Shown piece by piece: positions 1 to 8,004 of a stretch of DNA of 42,657 bases. How positions within the stretch are numbered: position 1 is the first letter of the stretch; every line of letters starts with the position of its first letter. Both the position numbers and the translations under genes were made by a program. This DNA comes from an uncultured Bacteroidia bacterium (GTDB lineage: Bacteria > Bacteroidota > Bacteroidia > Bacteroidales > F082), in assembly GCA_902794155.1 (NCBI GenBank), contig CADBGN010000032.1, positions 1 to 42,657 of the forward strand. The letters run 5' to 3'. Under the pieces are notes generated by a model that was not told the origin of the DNA, searched no databases, and saw nothing but the letters and a program-made list of their open reading frames with translations.

Positions 1-2876
1 TAATCGCTCAATTTATTGATTTCAAATTCGTTTCTTTTTATTGAGCAAGCCTTTGCTTTGTTTTTAGTATTGGTCTTGATTACAGACAAGATATTGACAT
101 CTACAGTTGCGGTGTCAAATACTTTGAAGCCTGAAAAGTCAATTAAATACCAAGGTTGGTATTTCTCAGATAGTAGTGCACGTAAAGACTCACCATATGC
201 TGCTTTCATCCATCCATTTGACGTGATAAACGATAATAGAGCATTAGGCTTAAGTAGCGACATGCCCATTTCATAAAACAGGCAATAAATATCGCCAGTG
301 CGCTCGTAGGTCTGGTAATTCATTTTTTGGAGCGCATCGGCATCCGCCCCCATTTTCTGAAGTTGGATATACGGCGGATTGCCAATGACGCAATCAAAGC
401 CGATAAACTTGCCGTTTTCATCAAGCACTTCGGGGAATTCAATTCGCCACTCGAAAGCATCCACAAAAACCTTATTGTCATGAATCTCATCGATCTCTTT
501 TTGAAGTTTAGCGATCTTGTTCTGCAAGTCTTTCGCTTTTTTGTCGCGTGCCGCCTGTTCCTTCTTGCTAATCTCAAAGAGTTGTGGCGCTAACAAATCG
601 TTTAATTCACTCTCTAGTTTTTGCTTTTCTTTCAGTTTAGGATCATTCTGCCCGATTTGTGTGCGAAGGTTCCCCTTGATCTGCTGTAAATAATCCTCAA
701 GGGTTTTCTTTTCATCCTTGCTGTGCGCGTTTTTATATTTGTTGACCGCCTGACAATAATCGCTTATAGAAATGCCGTTTTTGCGAAGTATTCCAGAGAT
801 GTCCTGAGACAAATCGAAGCGGTGCAACAATGAATTGCCCACCTTAATATTGATGTCGATGTTAGGAAGCGTTTCCAACTCGATGAAGCCGCTTTCCTTC
901 GTGTAATAGGCGTTTTTCAGCAACTCAATCCAAAGGCGAAGACGGCAAATGTTTACTGCGTTGGGATTCAAGTCTACACCAAAAAGACAGTTTTCGATGA
1001 TTTTGCGCTTTTCGTTGAAAAGGGTTTCCTGTATGCGCTGACTTTCAGGATTGCCTGGAATATAGGAAAAAGGATTGCCGTCCTCGTCGGAAACAAGGAG
1101 CTCGTCGTTCTCAATGTCAATGCTGTATTCTTGCTTCTTGACTCGCTTGCCAGTGCTGTCAACCAGTATTCCAAGGTCGTATTTGGTACGGATGATTTCG
1201 TTAAGAACAGAAACAAGGAAGTGGCCAGAACCAACTGCCAGGTCGCAAATATGCATGGAATCAACAATGGCGTTGGCACGAGCAAGATCATCTATATCCT
1301 TGTTTTTGAGGGCGTCGTAGTCCTTGCAAGTCCAATCCATTTCTTCGTTGAAACGGCGTACTACCGTTTGTTGGATAGCTTCGCGGCTCATATACATGGT
1401 GATGGCCCCAGGGGTGAATACGGAACCGTCTTTGTGGCCATTGATTTTTTCGAAAATCAAACCGAGGACAGAAGCGTTGATAAGGGTCTTTGACTGCTCT
1501 TGGACCTCTTCGGAACCTTCGCTTGCAAAGTCGTATGCATCAAGGAATTCAAGCAAATAACGAAGCGTCGGGAGCTGCTTGTAGCGGGGCTTTGAGCCGT
1601 CTTTGAGAACAGTGCTGGCAAAAAGAGGGAGTTCGCTGTTGTCCAATCCACTAATCTTTATGGTTTGACGTTCCAGCTGGTTCACCTCAAACAATGAACT
1701 GTTAAGATATGGCACCTTTCTATACTTTTCATTGATTGAATCGGACCTGTCGGAAACACGTTTGGCAAGAACCTGGAAAAACAGTTTGTTCAATTCGTCA
1801 TAGTCTGGAATGACGGAGGGCTTCATAAATGCATAAGTACTATCGCCTTTATGATATTTGACAAGCTGTGCTTCCAAGAGTTTCAGAAACAAAACCCTAT
1901 TGATCCAATTAATAGTTAGAGCAAGGGCAACATTGAAAAGCTGTTCTTCACGGTTTCCTCCATAGGAAAAACGGTTTTTAACATCATCCAAACAATCTTC
2001 GCTATCCAAAATGTTGATTGCGTTTTCGAGGATGGATGCTTGGTGACGTTCACTTTTGTTTCGACGGGTAATGATGCGTTTGTGGCTGTCCTTCTCCTCA
2101 ATCTCTTCGAGTCCAATGATGTACAATAACTCACTATAGAACTTGGTATTGAGCGAGTTGCTGTCGCTTTGGAAGCGTTTTTTCAGAAGATGTTCTGGGC
2201 TGAAGAACTTAAACAGCTCGATGAGGCGTTTGTCGTTGTCCGATTCAAGGTAAGCTTTATATTTTCTGATGTCAAACCATGTGAAGGTCAGTTGGTCGAC
2301 CACCTGTGCAATAAAATCAGCAGCAATTTCTTTGTAGAAAAAGTCTGTTTTCTCAGACGTTAGCTCTCCTGCATTGAACTCCTCAAAACGCTTGATGAGT
2401 TTCTTGTTGGAGTAGAACAAACGCTCGAACTCCTGAGCATCGAAGACGAAAAATTCGTAGACATTGGTGACCACAAGTTGTTTGAGCTGGAAATTCTTTT
2501 TCGTGTGTCGCTCCCGAAGGTAATATAGAAGCAGCTCTTGTAAGGCTTTCCGATTAAGGTCTTCCCTCGTAATCATCTCTGATACGTTGGTAGGCTTCTT
2601 CACCTCGAAGATAACGCCCACAGGATTGTCGATACTATTGCCCAAATGGATTGCGCAGTCGATATCTCCGTTGGGTGAAACTTTGAAGTCTTGCCCATAA
2701 AACGACAACTTTAGGAAATCCATAAGGTCACCTTTGAGTTTTTCTTCGGTGTTGATGGTCGAAATCTGCTCATAAAGGATATTTAGCTGTTTTTTGAATG
2801 TATCGAAAACTGTGCGGTCAACAGGAATCTGCCGATAAGCTTTATTCAATGATTTGGCAATAGTGAGTTCTAACAT
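1..2876 (-). CDS. Type IIG restriction endonuclease-methyltransferase (partial, C-terminus off left edge)
   Basis: A single open frame runs from an ATG at 2876 to the left edge (958 codons, no stop), so the C-terminus, which normally carries the target recognition domain, is missing. Near the N-terminus D71/D73 followed by E91-V-K93 (GVIFEVKK) fits a PD-(D/E)XK nuclease site. The adenine methyltransferase part has the SAM-binding motif DLAVGSGHF (residues 545-553) and the catalytic NPPY (833-836). A charged coiled-coil-like stretch lies just before NPPY. Nuclease, helical linker and methylase in one chain are the hallmark of Type IIG enzymes, which modify and cut DNA without a separate subunit. 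The start is supported by a TATTTTTG -7 element 22 bases upstream. It is divergent from an ATPase-nuclease pair, suggesting a small defence island. Specificity cannot be read here. Confidence 0.9.
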   Translation of the reverse strand, partial: MLELTIAKSLNKAYRQIPVDRTVFDTFKKQLNILYEQISTINTEEKLKGDLMDFLKLSFYGQDFKVSPNGDIDCAIHLGNSIDNPVGVIFEVKKPTNVSEMITREDLNRKALQELLLYYLRERHTKKNFQLKQLVVTNVYEFFVFDAQEFERLFYSNKKLIKRFEEFNAGELTSEKTDFFYKEIAADFIAQVVDQLTFTWFDIRKYKAYLESDNDKRLIELFKFFSPEHLLKKRFQSDSNSLNTKFYSELLYIIGLEEIEEKDSHKRIITRRNKSERHQASILENAINILDSEDCLDDVKNRFSYGGNREEQLFNVALALTINWINRVLFLKLLEAQLVKYHKGDSTYAFMKPSVIPDYDELNKLFFQVLAKRVSDRSDSINEKYRKVPYLNSSLFEVNQLERQTIKISGLDNSELPLFASTVLKDGSKPRYKQLPTLRYLLEFLDAYDFASEGSEEVQEQSKTLINASVLGLIFEKINGHKDGSVFTPGAITMYMSREAIQQTVVRRFNEEMDWTCKDYDALKNKDIDDLARANAIVDSMHICDLAVGSGHFLVSVLNEIIRTKYDLGILVDSTGKRVKKQEYSIDIENDELLVSDEDGNPFSYIPGNPESQRIQETLFNEKRKIIENCLFGVDLNPNAVNICRLRLWIELLKNAYYTKESGFIELETLPNIDINIKVGNSLLHRFDLSQDISGILRKNGISISDYCQAVNKYKNAHSKDEKKTLEDYLQQIKGNLRTQIGQNDPKLKEKQKLESELNDLLAPQLFEISKKEQAARDKKAKDLQNKIAKLQKEIDEIHDNKVFVDAFEWRIEFPEVLDENGKFIGFDCVIGNPPYIQLQKMGADADALQKMNYQTYERTGDIYCLFYEMGMSLLKPNALLSFITSNGWMKAAYGESLRALLSEKYQPWYLIDFSGFKVFDTATVDVNILSVIKTNTKNKAKACSIKRNEFEINKLSD

Positions 2877-2897
2877 AGGATAATATGATTAAGGTGT

Positions 2898-2905
2898 CAA
2901 AAATA
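2898..2905 (-). promoter_or_regulatory. -7 promoter element of the Type IIG gene
   Basis: Read on the minus strand this is TATTTTTG, matching the Bacteroidota -7 consensus TAnnTTTG. It lies 22 bases before the ATG at 2876. Confidence 0.6.
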
Positions 2906-3006
2906 CGAACATTTTTCCGATTGTTGAATAGAAATCATAATAACTGATTTTGCTTTGGTAGGCGAGGCCATCATGCTGGCCATGCGGACGGCGATGGAGT
3001 GGGAGT

Positions 3007-3132
3007 CTACATCAACTCCGCTGGATTGATTTGCAGGAAATCTTCTGCTTTGAGGCTACCGTCGACAACGACGAAGATTGCATCGAGATGAAACTTTTCT
3101 TGGAACTTGTTCAGCCTTTCAGTACTTTTCAT
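3007..3132 (-). pseudogene. 41-codon coding remnant, paralogue of the fragment at 5403-5492
   Basis: A minus-strand frame opens at ATG 3132 and closes at TAG 3007. Its C-terminal part, SLKAEDFLQINPAELM, almost matches the fragment at 5403-5492, which ends FLQINPMELM. Most DNA differences between the two copies are synonymous on this strand (CTC/TTG, AAA/AAG, GCA/GCC, GAA/GAG, CCA/CCG), so both descend from translated sequence. Beyond the stop, another frame continues to look coding (about 2940-3009), consistent with decay of a longer gene. I do not recognise the family. It could be a genuine small protein, but its position beside the defence genes favours a relic. Confidence 0.5.
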
Positions 3133-3183
3133 CTTTTATAAAAAGGGGGCGACAACTGACATCAATTTCCCCATGAAAAACAA

Positions 3184-3239
3184 TTTGTTTAGATGTAATA
3201 AACAAAAACAAAGGAATTTGTTTAGTGGCATTAAACAAA
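3184..3239. repeat. Two copies of TTTGTTTA-N7-TAAACAAA, 33 bp apart
   Basis: Perfect inverted repeats lie at 3184-3206 (spacer GATGTAA) and 3217-3239 (spacer GTGGCAT). Each has 8-base arms and a 7-base spacer. The 33 bp start-to-start distance is about three helical turns, so two protein dimers would bind the same face of the DNA. This is typical of an operator, but the regulator is unknown and no candidate gene is adjacent. Confidence 0.55.
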
Positions 3240-3420
3240 ACATCTATTTCACTAGCTAATGCCTTCAATTTATAAGCAATCCGTATCTATTAAGAGAGCA
3301 GAAAGATAAAGACTATGAAATTGCCATGAGAGAATTTTGGTTTAATATGTTGAAAGTGTCTATGAGGTTGTAGTTTTGATTGTAAAAGCGACAAACTTTT
3401 TGCATTTGAGTTTTTTCGCG

Positions 3421-3428
3421 TATCTTTG
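3421..3428 (+). promoter_or_regulatory. -7 promoter element of the ATPase-nuclease pair
   Basis: TATCTTTG matches TAnnTTTG and lies 19 bases before the ATG at 3448. A TTTTTGC-rich stretch lies in the expected -33 area. Confidence 0.65.
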
Positions 3429-3447
3429 CCGCTAAATAGAACATCCT

Positions 3448-4602
3448 ATGGAAAAATTCATCATTAAGCACTTTGGCCCAATTAAAGATGTTTCTCTTGA
3501 TTTCGGAGATTTGACTATCCTAGTTGGTCCTCAAGCCAGTGGAAAAAGCATTGCTCTTGAAACCCTAAAGTTAGTCATCGACCGCGACCATGTCATCAAT
3601 ACTTTGGATAGATACAATTACATCATCGGGCACAATACCGAGAACATTCTTAATGTCTATTACGGAGAAGGAATGTCTGATATTTGGAAAGGTGATTCTT
3701 TTATTGAATACGATGGTGAAGCTTTCCTCAAAAGAAGCCTGCCTAAAAAAGCAGATGACAAAGACGAGTCGATGTTTTATATCCCCGCACAACGCATTTT
3801 CAGCATTTCGGATGGCCGACCAAAGAATTTCATGGAATTTGACAGCTCATCGCCTTATATCCTTCGTGCTTTCAGCGAGACCTTGCGACTTTTTATGCAA
3901 AACGGTTTAGGAAATGCCAATGTTTTGTTCCCGATGGGAAACCGTTTGAAAGGTTTTCTTCGCCATTCTTTTGATGAGAGCATTTTCCATAATGCCAAAA
4001 TCATGATGGAGGAACGTGCCGGACAGAAAAAAATGGTACTGAATGTGGACAACATGAGCATACCTTTCATGTCGTGGAGCGCAGGACAGAAGGAATTCAT
4101 GCCGTTGCTATTGGCGTTTTACTGTCTTTCGGGGCCACCTTCAAAAGTGATTAAAAAGGAAAAATACAAATATGTTGTCATCGAAGAGCCGGAAATGGGT
4201 CTTCATCCCAAGGCGATTATCAGCGTTATCTTACAAATTTTGGAACTGATTCAAGCTGGCGGTTACAAAGTCATTGTATCGACACACTCGCCCGTGTTCC
4301 TTGAGTTTGCATGGGGATTCAATGTTTTGAAAGCCAACACACATCAGTATGACGCTTTATATGAAATGTTCAACATCCCTGAAACATCACCAGTCCGTGA
4401 CATGCTTCAAGGTTTGTTTGAAAAGAATATTAAGACATACTATTTCAAACGTGGAAACAGAAACGGGAAAGTTGTGTCACACGACATTTCAACGTTAGAT
4501 GTTGCTGACGCCAACAGTATCATTTCCGAATGGGGCGGCCTGTCGGAGTTTTCAAGCAAAGTTTCAGAAGTCGTCTCGAAATACTCCATCGACAATGAAT
4601 AA
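3448..4602 (+). CDS. AAA/ABC-type ATPase of a two-gene defence-like unit
   Basis: A 384-residue P-loop ATPase of the AAA_15/AAA_21 (SMC/OLD-like) class. It starts with the usual strand-turn of the family (KHFGPIKDVSLDFG). The Walker A is GPQASGKS at 27-34, the ABC-like signature SAGQKEF at 211-217, the Walker B VVIEEPEMGLHP at 243-254 and the switch His in STHSPVF near 280. About 100 residues follow the ATPase core, with no TOPRIM motif visible, so it is not a complete OLD nuclease. The nuclease function is probably supplied by the next gene, whose start codon lies inside this gene's last codons (8-base overlap). Such ATPases commonly act as sensors or motors in phage defence. That role is inferred from the family and from the neighbouring Type IIG gene. 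Confidence 0.85.
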   Translation: MEKFIIKHFGPIKDVSLDFGDLTILVGPQASGKSIALETLKLVIDRDHVINTLDRYNYIIGHNTENILNVYYGEGMSDIWKGDSFIEYDGEAFLKRSLPKKADDKDESMFYIPAQRIFSISDGRPKNFMEFDSSSPYILRAFSETLRLFMQNGLGNANVLFPMGNRLKGFLRHSFDESIFHNAKIMMEERAGQKKMVLNVDNMSIPFMSWSAGQKEFMPLLLAFYCLSGPPSKVIKKEKYKYVVIEEPEMGLHPKAIISVILQILELIQAGGYKVIVSTHSPVFLEFAWGFNVLKANTHQYDALYEMFNIPETSPVRDMLQGLFEKNIKTYYFKRGNRNGKVVSHDISTLDVADANSIISEWGGLSEFSSKVSEVVSKYSIDNE

Positions 4603-5071
4603 CAATCCAGATTCGAGTTTATTAAAGACCGCTGTCGAGCACACGGATGATGTCAAAGGCAATTTCAAAGCTGGTTTGGGTGCCATAAAGAACAATGAGC
4701 GACAAAAATTTGTAGTTCCTGATCCTCGTTTGATTGGAGGCAGTTTGGATATTGATTCATCAACCAAAGACAAGTTTCCCGATAATTTTCGTTGGGATTA
4801 TGCTGTAGAATACAAAAACGAAACGTTTTTCATCGAAATTCATCCTGGTTCGACGAGTGAAATCCAAACAGTTATCGCAAAATTGGATTGGCTAAAACAA
4901 TGGTTAAAAGAAAAAGCACCTGAAATAGATGCACTTAAGCCTAAAGACAAACGGCCTTATCATTGGGTTTTCACGAACAAATTTGCCATCCTTCCAAATT
5001 CAAGATATGCCAAACTGCTCAGTTTACACGGCATAATACCTACTAAGCAATGGGATTATAGCAAATTATAA
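4595..5071 (+). CDS. Small uncharacterised partner protein with nuclease-like D...ExH core
   Basis: A 158-residue protein starting at ATG 4595, overlapping the ATPase stop by 8 bases, which implies translational coupling and a joint function. An upstream in-frame ATG at 4499 would lie deep inside the ATPase gene and is unlikely. The centre reads WDYAVEY (67-73) then FFIEIHPGS (78-86). D68, E81 and H83 have the spacing of a PD-(D/E)XK active site (D-x12-E-x-K), with His where Lys is usual. An acidic LDIDSS lies at 51-56 and an amphipathic helix follows the core (KLDWLKQWLKEK). I do not recognise a named family. Nuclease activity is inference from this pattern and from the ATPase partner. An alternative is a non-catalytic adaptor. 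Confidence 0.7.
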   Translation: MNNNPDSSLLKTAVEHTDDVKGNFKAGLGAIKNNERQKFVVPDPRLIGGSLDIDSSTKDKFPDNFRWDYAVEYKNETFFIEIHPGSTSEIQTVIAKLDWLKQWLKEKAPEIDALKPKDKRPYHWVFTNKFAILPNSRYAKLLSLHGIIPTKQWDYSKL

Positions 5072-5131
5072 ACACATTTATAACCGTAATATTTTTATTT
5101 TGCCCCCTCCACCCGACAGTCTTTTCCCAAT

Positions 5132-5361
5132 TTTTGCAAAGTGCGGTTTATAAATCTTTCAAGCCACTTCCGTAAGCAAAAAAGGCAAGGTTAGCAAGAC
5201 TCATTCGCGGCCTAAAAAGGGAGTTATTAATCAAGCTACTGATTATCAATTATTTACCACTTTTCTAGGCTACTTTTTTGCCAATTCGCACACTTTTCGG
5301 GGCGACTTTTTGGCAAATCAAGTTTTTTCCGTAAAAATTTTGCAAAGTGCAGTTTGCAAAT
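5132..5361. repeat. 24-base imperfect direct repeat containing TTTGCAAA
   Basis: Copies at 5132-5155 and 5338-5361 match at 21 of 24 positions and share the 13-base block TTTTGCAAAGTGC. The self-complementary octamer TTTGCAAA occurs once in the first copy and twice in the second. They could be edges of a mobile segment or protein binding sites; nothing in the sequence decides. Confidence 0.45.
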
Positions 5362-5402
5362 TATTCGATTTTTTGTCGGCTACATTCGACAAATCCTAGA
5401 CG

Positions 5403-5492
5403 TCACATCAACTCCATCGGATTGATTTGCAGGAAATCCTCGGCCTTCAAGCTATCTTCCTCAACGATGGAGGTGATTGCATCCTTGCAGCC
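5403..5492 (-). pseudogene. C-terminal coding remnant in frame behind the histidine kinase stop
   Basis: Directly after the kinase TGA (5493-5495), the same frame continues for 29 sense codons to a TGA at 5403. The last residues, SLKAEDFLQINPMELM, match the remnant at 3007-3132. Conservation is at the protein level with mostly synonymous base changes. It may be the tail of a gene deleted next to the kinase. It cannot be excluded that it is an extension reached by UGA readthrough. Confidence 0.45.
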
Positions 5493-7946
5493 TCACCCAA
5501 TCCCATACTTCTCCGCCAACAAGTCCATCAATTCGTCGGTTTGGGCCATGAATTGGGTGGCGTCTTCTTTCCAGTTCGGGTAGTCGTCTTCCGTCTCGTT
5601 CTTGCCGCGCATGGCATTCATCCTAGCAAGGAAGGTGGTGTCGCGTTCCAATTGGATAAACATGGGAAGCATCTTGTGGCAAAGTCCTTGCATTTCAACG
5701 AAATCAGATTGTTCAATTAAAGTGTTCATCGAAACCAAGTCATTGGCTGTCGACTGCGCAAAGACGGTCAAGATGTCGGTCATGGCTTCCTTGTCGTTGC
5801 CCATCATTTCGCTGAAATTGGGGAAGTCGGGAAAGGCGATTTCCTCTTCGTTTTCACTTAAAGCGACACTTCCGAATAAGCTTTCTAACTGCTTTAAATT
5901 GAATGGTTTTTGTAGGAATCCATCAAAGCCTTCTTTCTTGGCTTTTTCGTTGGTGTATTCGATGCGCCCGGTCATCAAGATGACAGGTTTGTTGGCATCG
6001 GTTTCCTTAAAGATATGGAGGATGTCGTTGCCGGTGAGGGCACCCATCTCTCGGTCGGTGAGAATATAGTCATAATCAGCGATTTGCGCTACGGCACCCT
6101 CTACGTCGCTTTTCGACCTGCAGGGGATGGCTTGGTGCCCGAGGCGGTGCAACATGGTGTCGATGACGGAAAGAAGGGTGTTGTCGTCGTCAATAATCAG
6201 GATGTTCAGGCTCTTTTTGTTGTCCACAAGCTCTTCTTTGGCTTCGGGCGACGACTCCACGACGCCTACAGGAATCCTAACCTCGAAATGCGAGCCTTTG
6301 TCGACTTCCGACTCGATTTGGATCTGGCCTCCGAGGAGGTCGACAAGACCTTTGACCACCGACATGCCATAGCCGCTACCTTCGGCGAACTGGTTGTAGG
6401 TTTCGATACGTACGAAGGGCTTGAATACCTCTTCCAACTTGTCGGAAGGAATGCCTACACCCGTGTCGGTGATGTCGAATACAATCAGGTTGCGCCCCAT
6501 GCGTGCCTTGAAGGTGACGCTGCCTTCCAAGGTGTATTTGACGCCATTGGAAATCAAGTTGCTGAGTATCTGTTTGATTTTCAGTCGGTCGGAAAGGATG
6601 GTGCAGTCTTCTTCGATGGAAGGCTCGTAGATAAACTGCAGGTTCTTGTGGCGGGCTATGGGCTCAAACATCTCGGCGGTCTCGTCGCAGAGTTGGCGCA
6701 GGTTGAAGGCTTCGTTGCTGACTTTCAGCTTGCCTTGTTCGAGGCTCGAGAACTCCAAGAGGTTGGTCAGCAGGTTGAGGATGTGGTCGGCGGATTGCTG
6801 TATGGAGCTGAATTCTTTCTCGTTCTTTGACTTGTCCATGAGTTCCACGTTGCCCATGATGGAACTCAGCGGGGTCTTGATGTCGTGGGTGACAGAGAGC
6901 AGCAGCTTGTGGCGGCTTTCCATGATTTCCTCGGTCTTCCGTTTGGCTTCCTCGGCGGCGCGACGGGCACGATAACCTTTGTTTACATCACTGATTATCA
7001 GTATAATGAATATAATGATAAGTCCAAGCGTGACGGCACCGATAAGGATGGAGTACCGTGTGTTTTCTTGGATGATTTCCTCGCTTTTTTCGATTTCCTT
7101 GATGGTGGAGTCGAGGATCTCTTGGTTAAGGCGAATGAGCAAGGAGGAAATCTGTTCCGAGAGTTGGTTGTCGGCCTTCACCAGTTCCTGCGTTTTTTTC
7201 TCGTATTGCTTGATCTTGTTCCAATACTCGGTTTTGGCTTTGTCGGAGAGCACGCGCAGGTCGGCGAGGATGTTGACGGAGTCTTGGCCTTGGTGCTGGA
7301 TGCGAAGCGTGTCGCTCTGTTCGATGGAGACATGCACCAGGCTGTCTCCCTGTTCCTCCGAAGAGTCGAAGACCTGGCCGACGCGTTGCCAGAAGCTCTT
7401 TTTCTCCGCCTTCTTTGGCACATGGATGATGGTGTCTTTCGACACGGTGGTGACCACAATCTCTTCTTCGGGCTTCGGGGGGCGGTAGTCGTCGATGGTG
7501 CGGTCGAATTCGGCCAAGGGGTTGAAGTCGTGGAACTGTTTCGACAACTCGTTGCTAAGTCTGCCTTTGCTCCTGATGAGGTTGTCTATCTCGTTCACCA
7601 TCAATTTGTTGTCTTCGCTGATTTCGAACAAGAGCAGTGAGTCAGTCTGGTTCTTGATGGCATCGCGGTAAGCGTTAAATTCACGTCTGTATTTGGCCTG
7701 TTCGGTGAAGGCGTAAAGGTTGGCCGCATTTTGTGCGGCATGCACGTTCTTGGTGAAGTTGTTGACCCAGTTGAGGGCGTCGTGTTGCGTGTTGATGTTG
7801 GAGCGTTGGTTATCGATGCTCTTTCTCAGGTTGAAGATATAGTAAAACAAAGCCGCGCAAAGGGCAATGACGAACAGATAGGTGATGACCACCTTCCAAC
7901 TCGTCCTGCTCCCGCTGGGGTATTCGTTTTGGCTTTTCTTCGACAT
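5493..7946 (-). CDS. Hybrid sensor histidine kinase (HisKA-HATPase-REC-Hpt)
   Basis: An 817-residue inner-membrane phosphorelay sensor. TM1 is at about residues 19-38. A periplasmic, largely helical domain of about 255 residues follows, then TM2 (SILIGAVTLGLIIIFIILII). The kinase H-box is THDIKTPL (His354) and the ATP-binding lid region includes DITDTGVGIP. A receiver domain begins LNILIIDDDN with phospho-acceptor D631 (LTDREMG). A C-terminal histidine phosphotransfer-like segment has His757 (LCHKMLPMF). Relay His354 to D631 to His757 to an outside regulator is the expected scheme, but no response regulator gene is adjacent; a remnant follows instead. The signal is unknown. Its -7 element is so close to the ATG that the mRNA may be nearly leaderless. 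It is divergent from the nucleotidase gene. Confidence 0.9.
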   Translation of the reverse strand: MSKKSQNEYPSGSRTSWKVVITYLFVIALCAALFYYIFNLRKSIDNQRSNINTQHDALNWVNNFTKNVHAAQNAANLYAFTEQAKYRREFNAYRDAIKNQTDSLLLFEISEDNKLMVNEIDNLIRSKGRLSNELSKQFHDFNPLAEFDRTIDDYRPPKPEEEIVVTTVSKDTIIHVPKKAEKKSFWQRVGQVFDSSEEQGDSLVHVSIEQSDTLRIQHQGQDSVNILADLRVLSDKAKTEYWNKIKQYEKKTQELVKADNQLSEQISSLLIRLNQEILDSTIKEIEKSEEIIQENTRYSILIGAVTLGLIIIFIILIISDVNKGYRARRAAEEAKRKTEEIMESRHKLLLSVTHDIKTPLSSIMGNVELMDKSKNEKEFSSIQQSADHILNLLTNLLEFSSLEQGKLKVSNEAFNLRQLCDETAEMFEPIARHKNLQFIYEPSIEEDCTILSDRLKIKQILSNLISNGVKYTLEGSVTFKARMGRNLIVFDITDTGVGIPSDKLEEVFKPFVRIETYNQFAEGSGYGMSVVKGLVDLLGGQIQIESEVDKGSHFEVRIPVGVVESSPEAKEELVDNKKSLNILIIDDDNTLLSVIDTMLHRLGHQAIPCRSKSDVEGAVAQIADYDYILTDREMGALTGNDILHIFKETDANKPVILMTGRIEYTNEKAKKEGFDGFLQKPFNLKQLESLFGSVALSENEEEIAFPDFPNFSEMMGNDKEAMTDILTVFAQSTANDLVSMNTLIEQSDFVEMQGLCHKMLPMFIQLERDTTFLARMNAMRGKNETEDDYPNWKEDATQFMAQTDELMDLLAEKYGIG

Positions 7947-7953
7947 GATGCCG

Positions 7954-7961
7954 CAAAAATA
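7954..7961 (-). promoter_or_regulatory. -7 element of the hybrid kinase
   Basis: TATTTTTG on the minus strand ends only 7 bases before the ATG at 7946, predicting a leaderless or nearly leaderless transcript. Confidence 0.55.
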
Positions 7962-7973
7962 GAACTTTTTTCA

Positions 7974-7981
7974 TAAATTTG
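7974..7981 (+). promoter_or_regulatory. -7 element of the 5'-nucleotidase-type gene
   Basis: TAAATTTG, 23 bases before the ATG at 8005, back to back with the kinase promoter. Confidence 0.55.
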
Positions 7982-8004
7982 CCGCACTTTTAATCACTTA
8001 ACCT

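Larger units (their letters stand above)
2877..3447. other. 571-base intergenic region between divergent defence genes
   Basis: This gap holds the Type IIG promoter, the coding remnant at 3007-3132, two dyad repeats at 3184-3239 and the ATPase promoter at 3421. From about 3240 to 3420 I see only AT-rich sequence with no convincing gene. Confidence 0.6.
5072..5492. other. 421-base region after the ATPase-nuclease pair
   Basis: No intact gene. It contains a 24-base imperfect direct repeat (5132-5155 and 5338-5361) and the coding remnant at 5403-5492. No terminator is obvious after the pair. The rest is AT-rich and unassigned. Confidence 0.5.

Noticed and set aside
320-2363. Several plus- and minus-strand frames of 60-120 codons
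   Set aside because: All lie within the continuous Type IIG frame (1-2876, minus strand), which I read codon by codon without a stop and which has clear nuclease and methylase motifs.
6015-6830. 271-codon plus-strand frame
   Set aside because: It is antisense to the kinase core with its H-box and ATP-site motifs; composition is that of a shadow frame (Val/Asp/Gly-rich).
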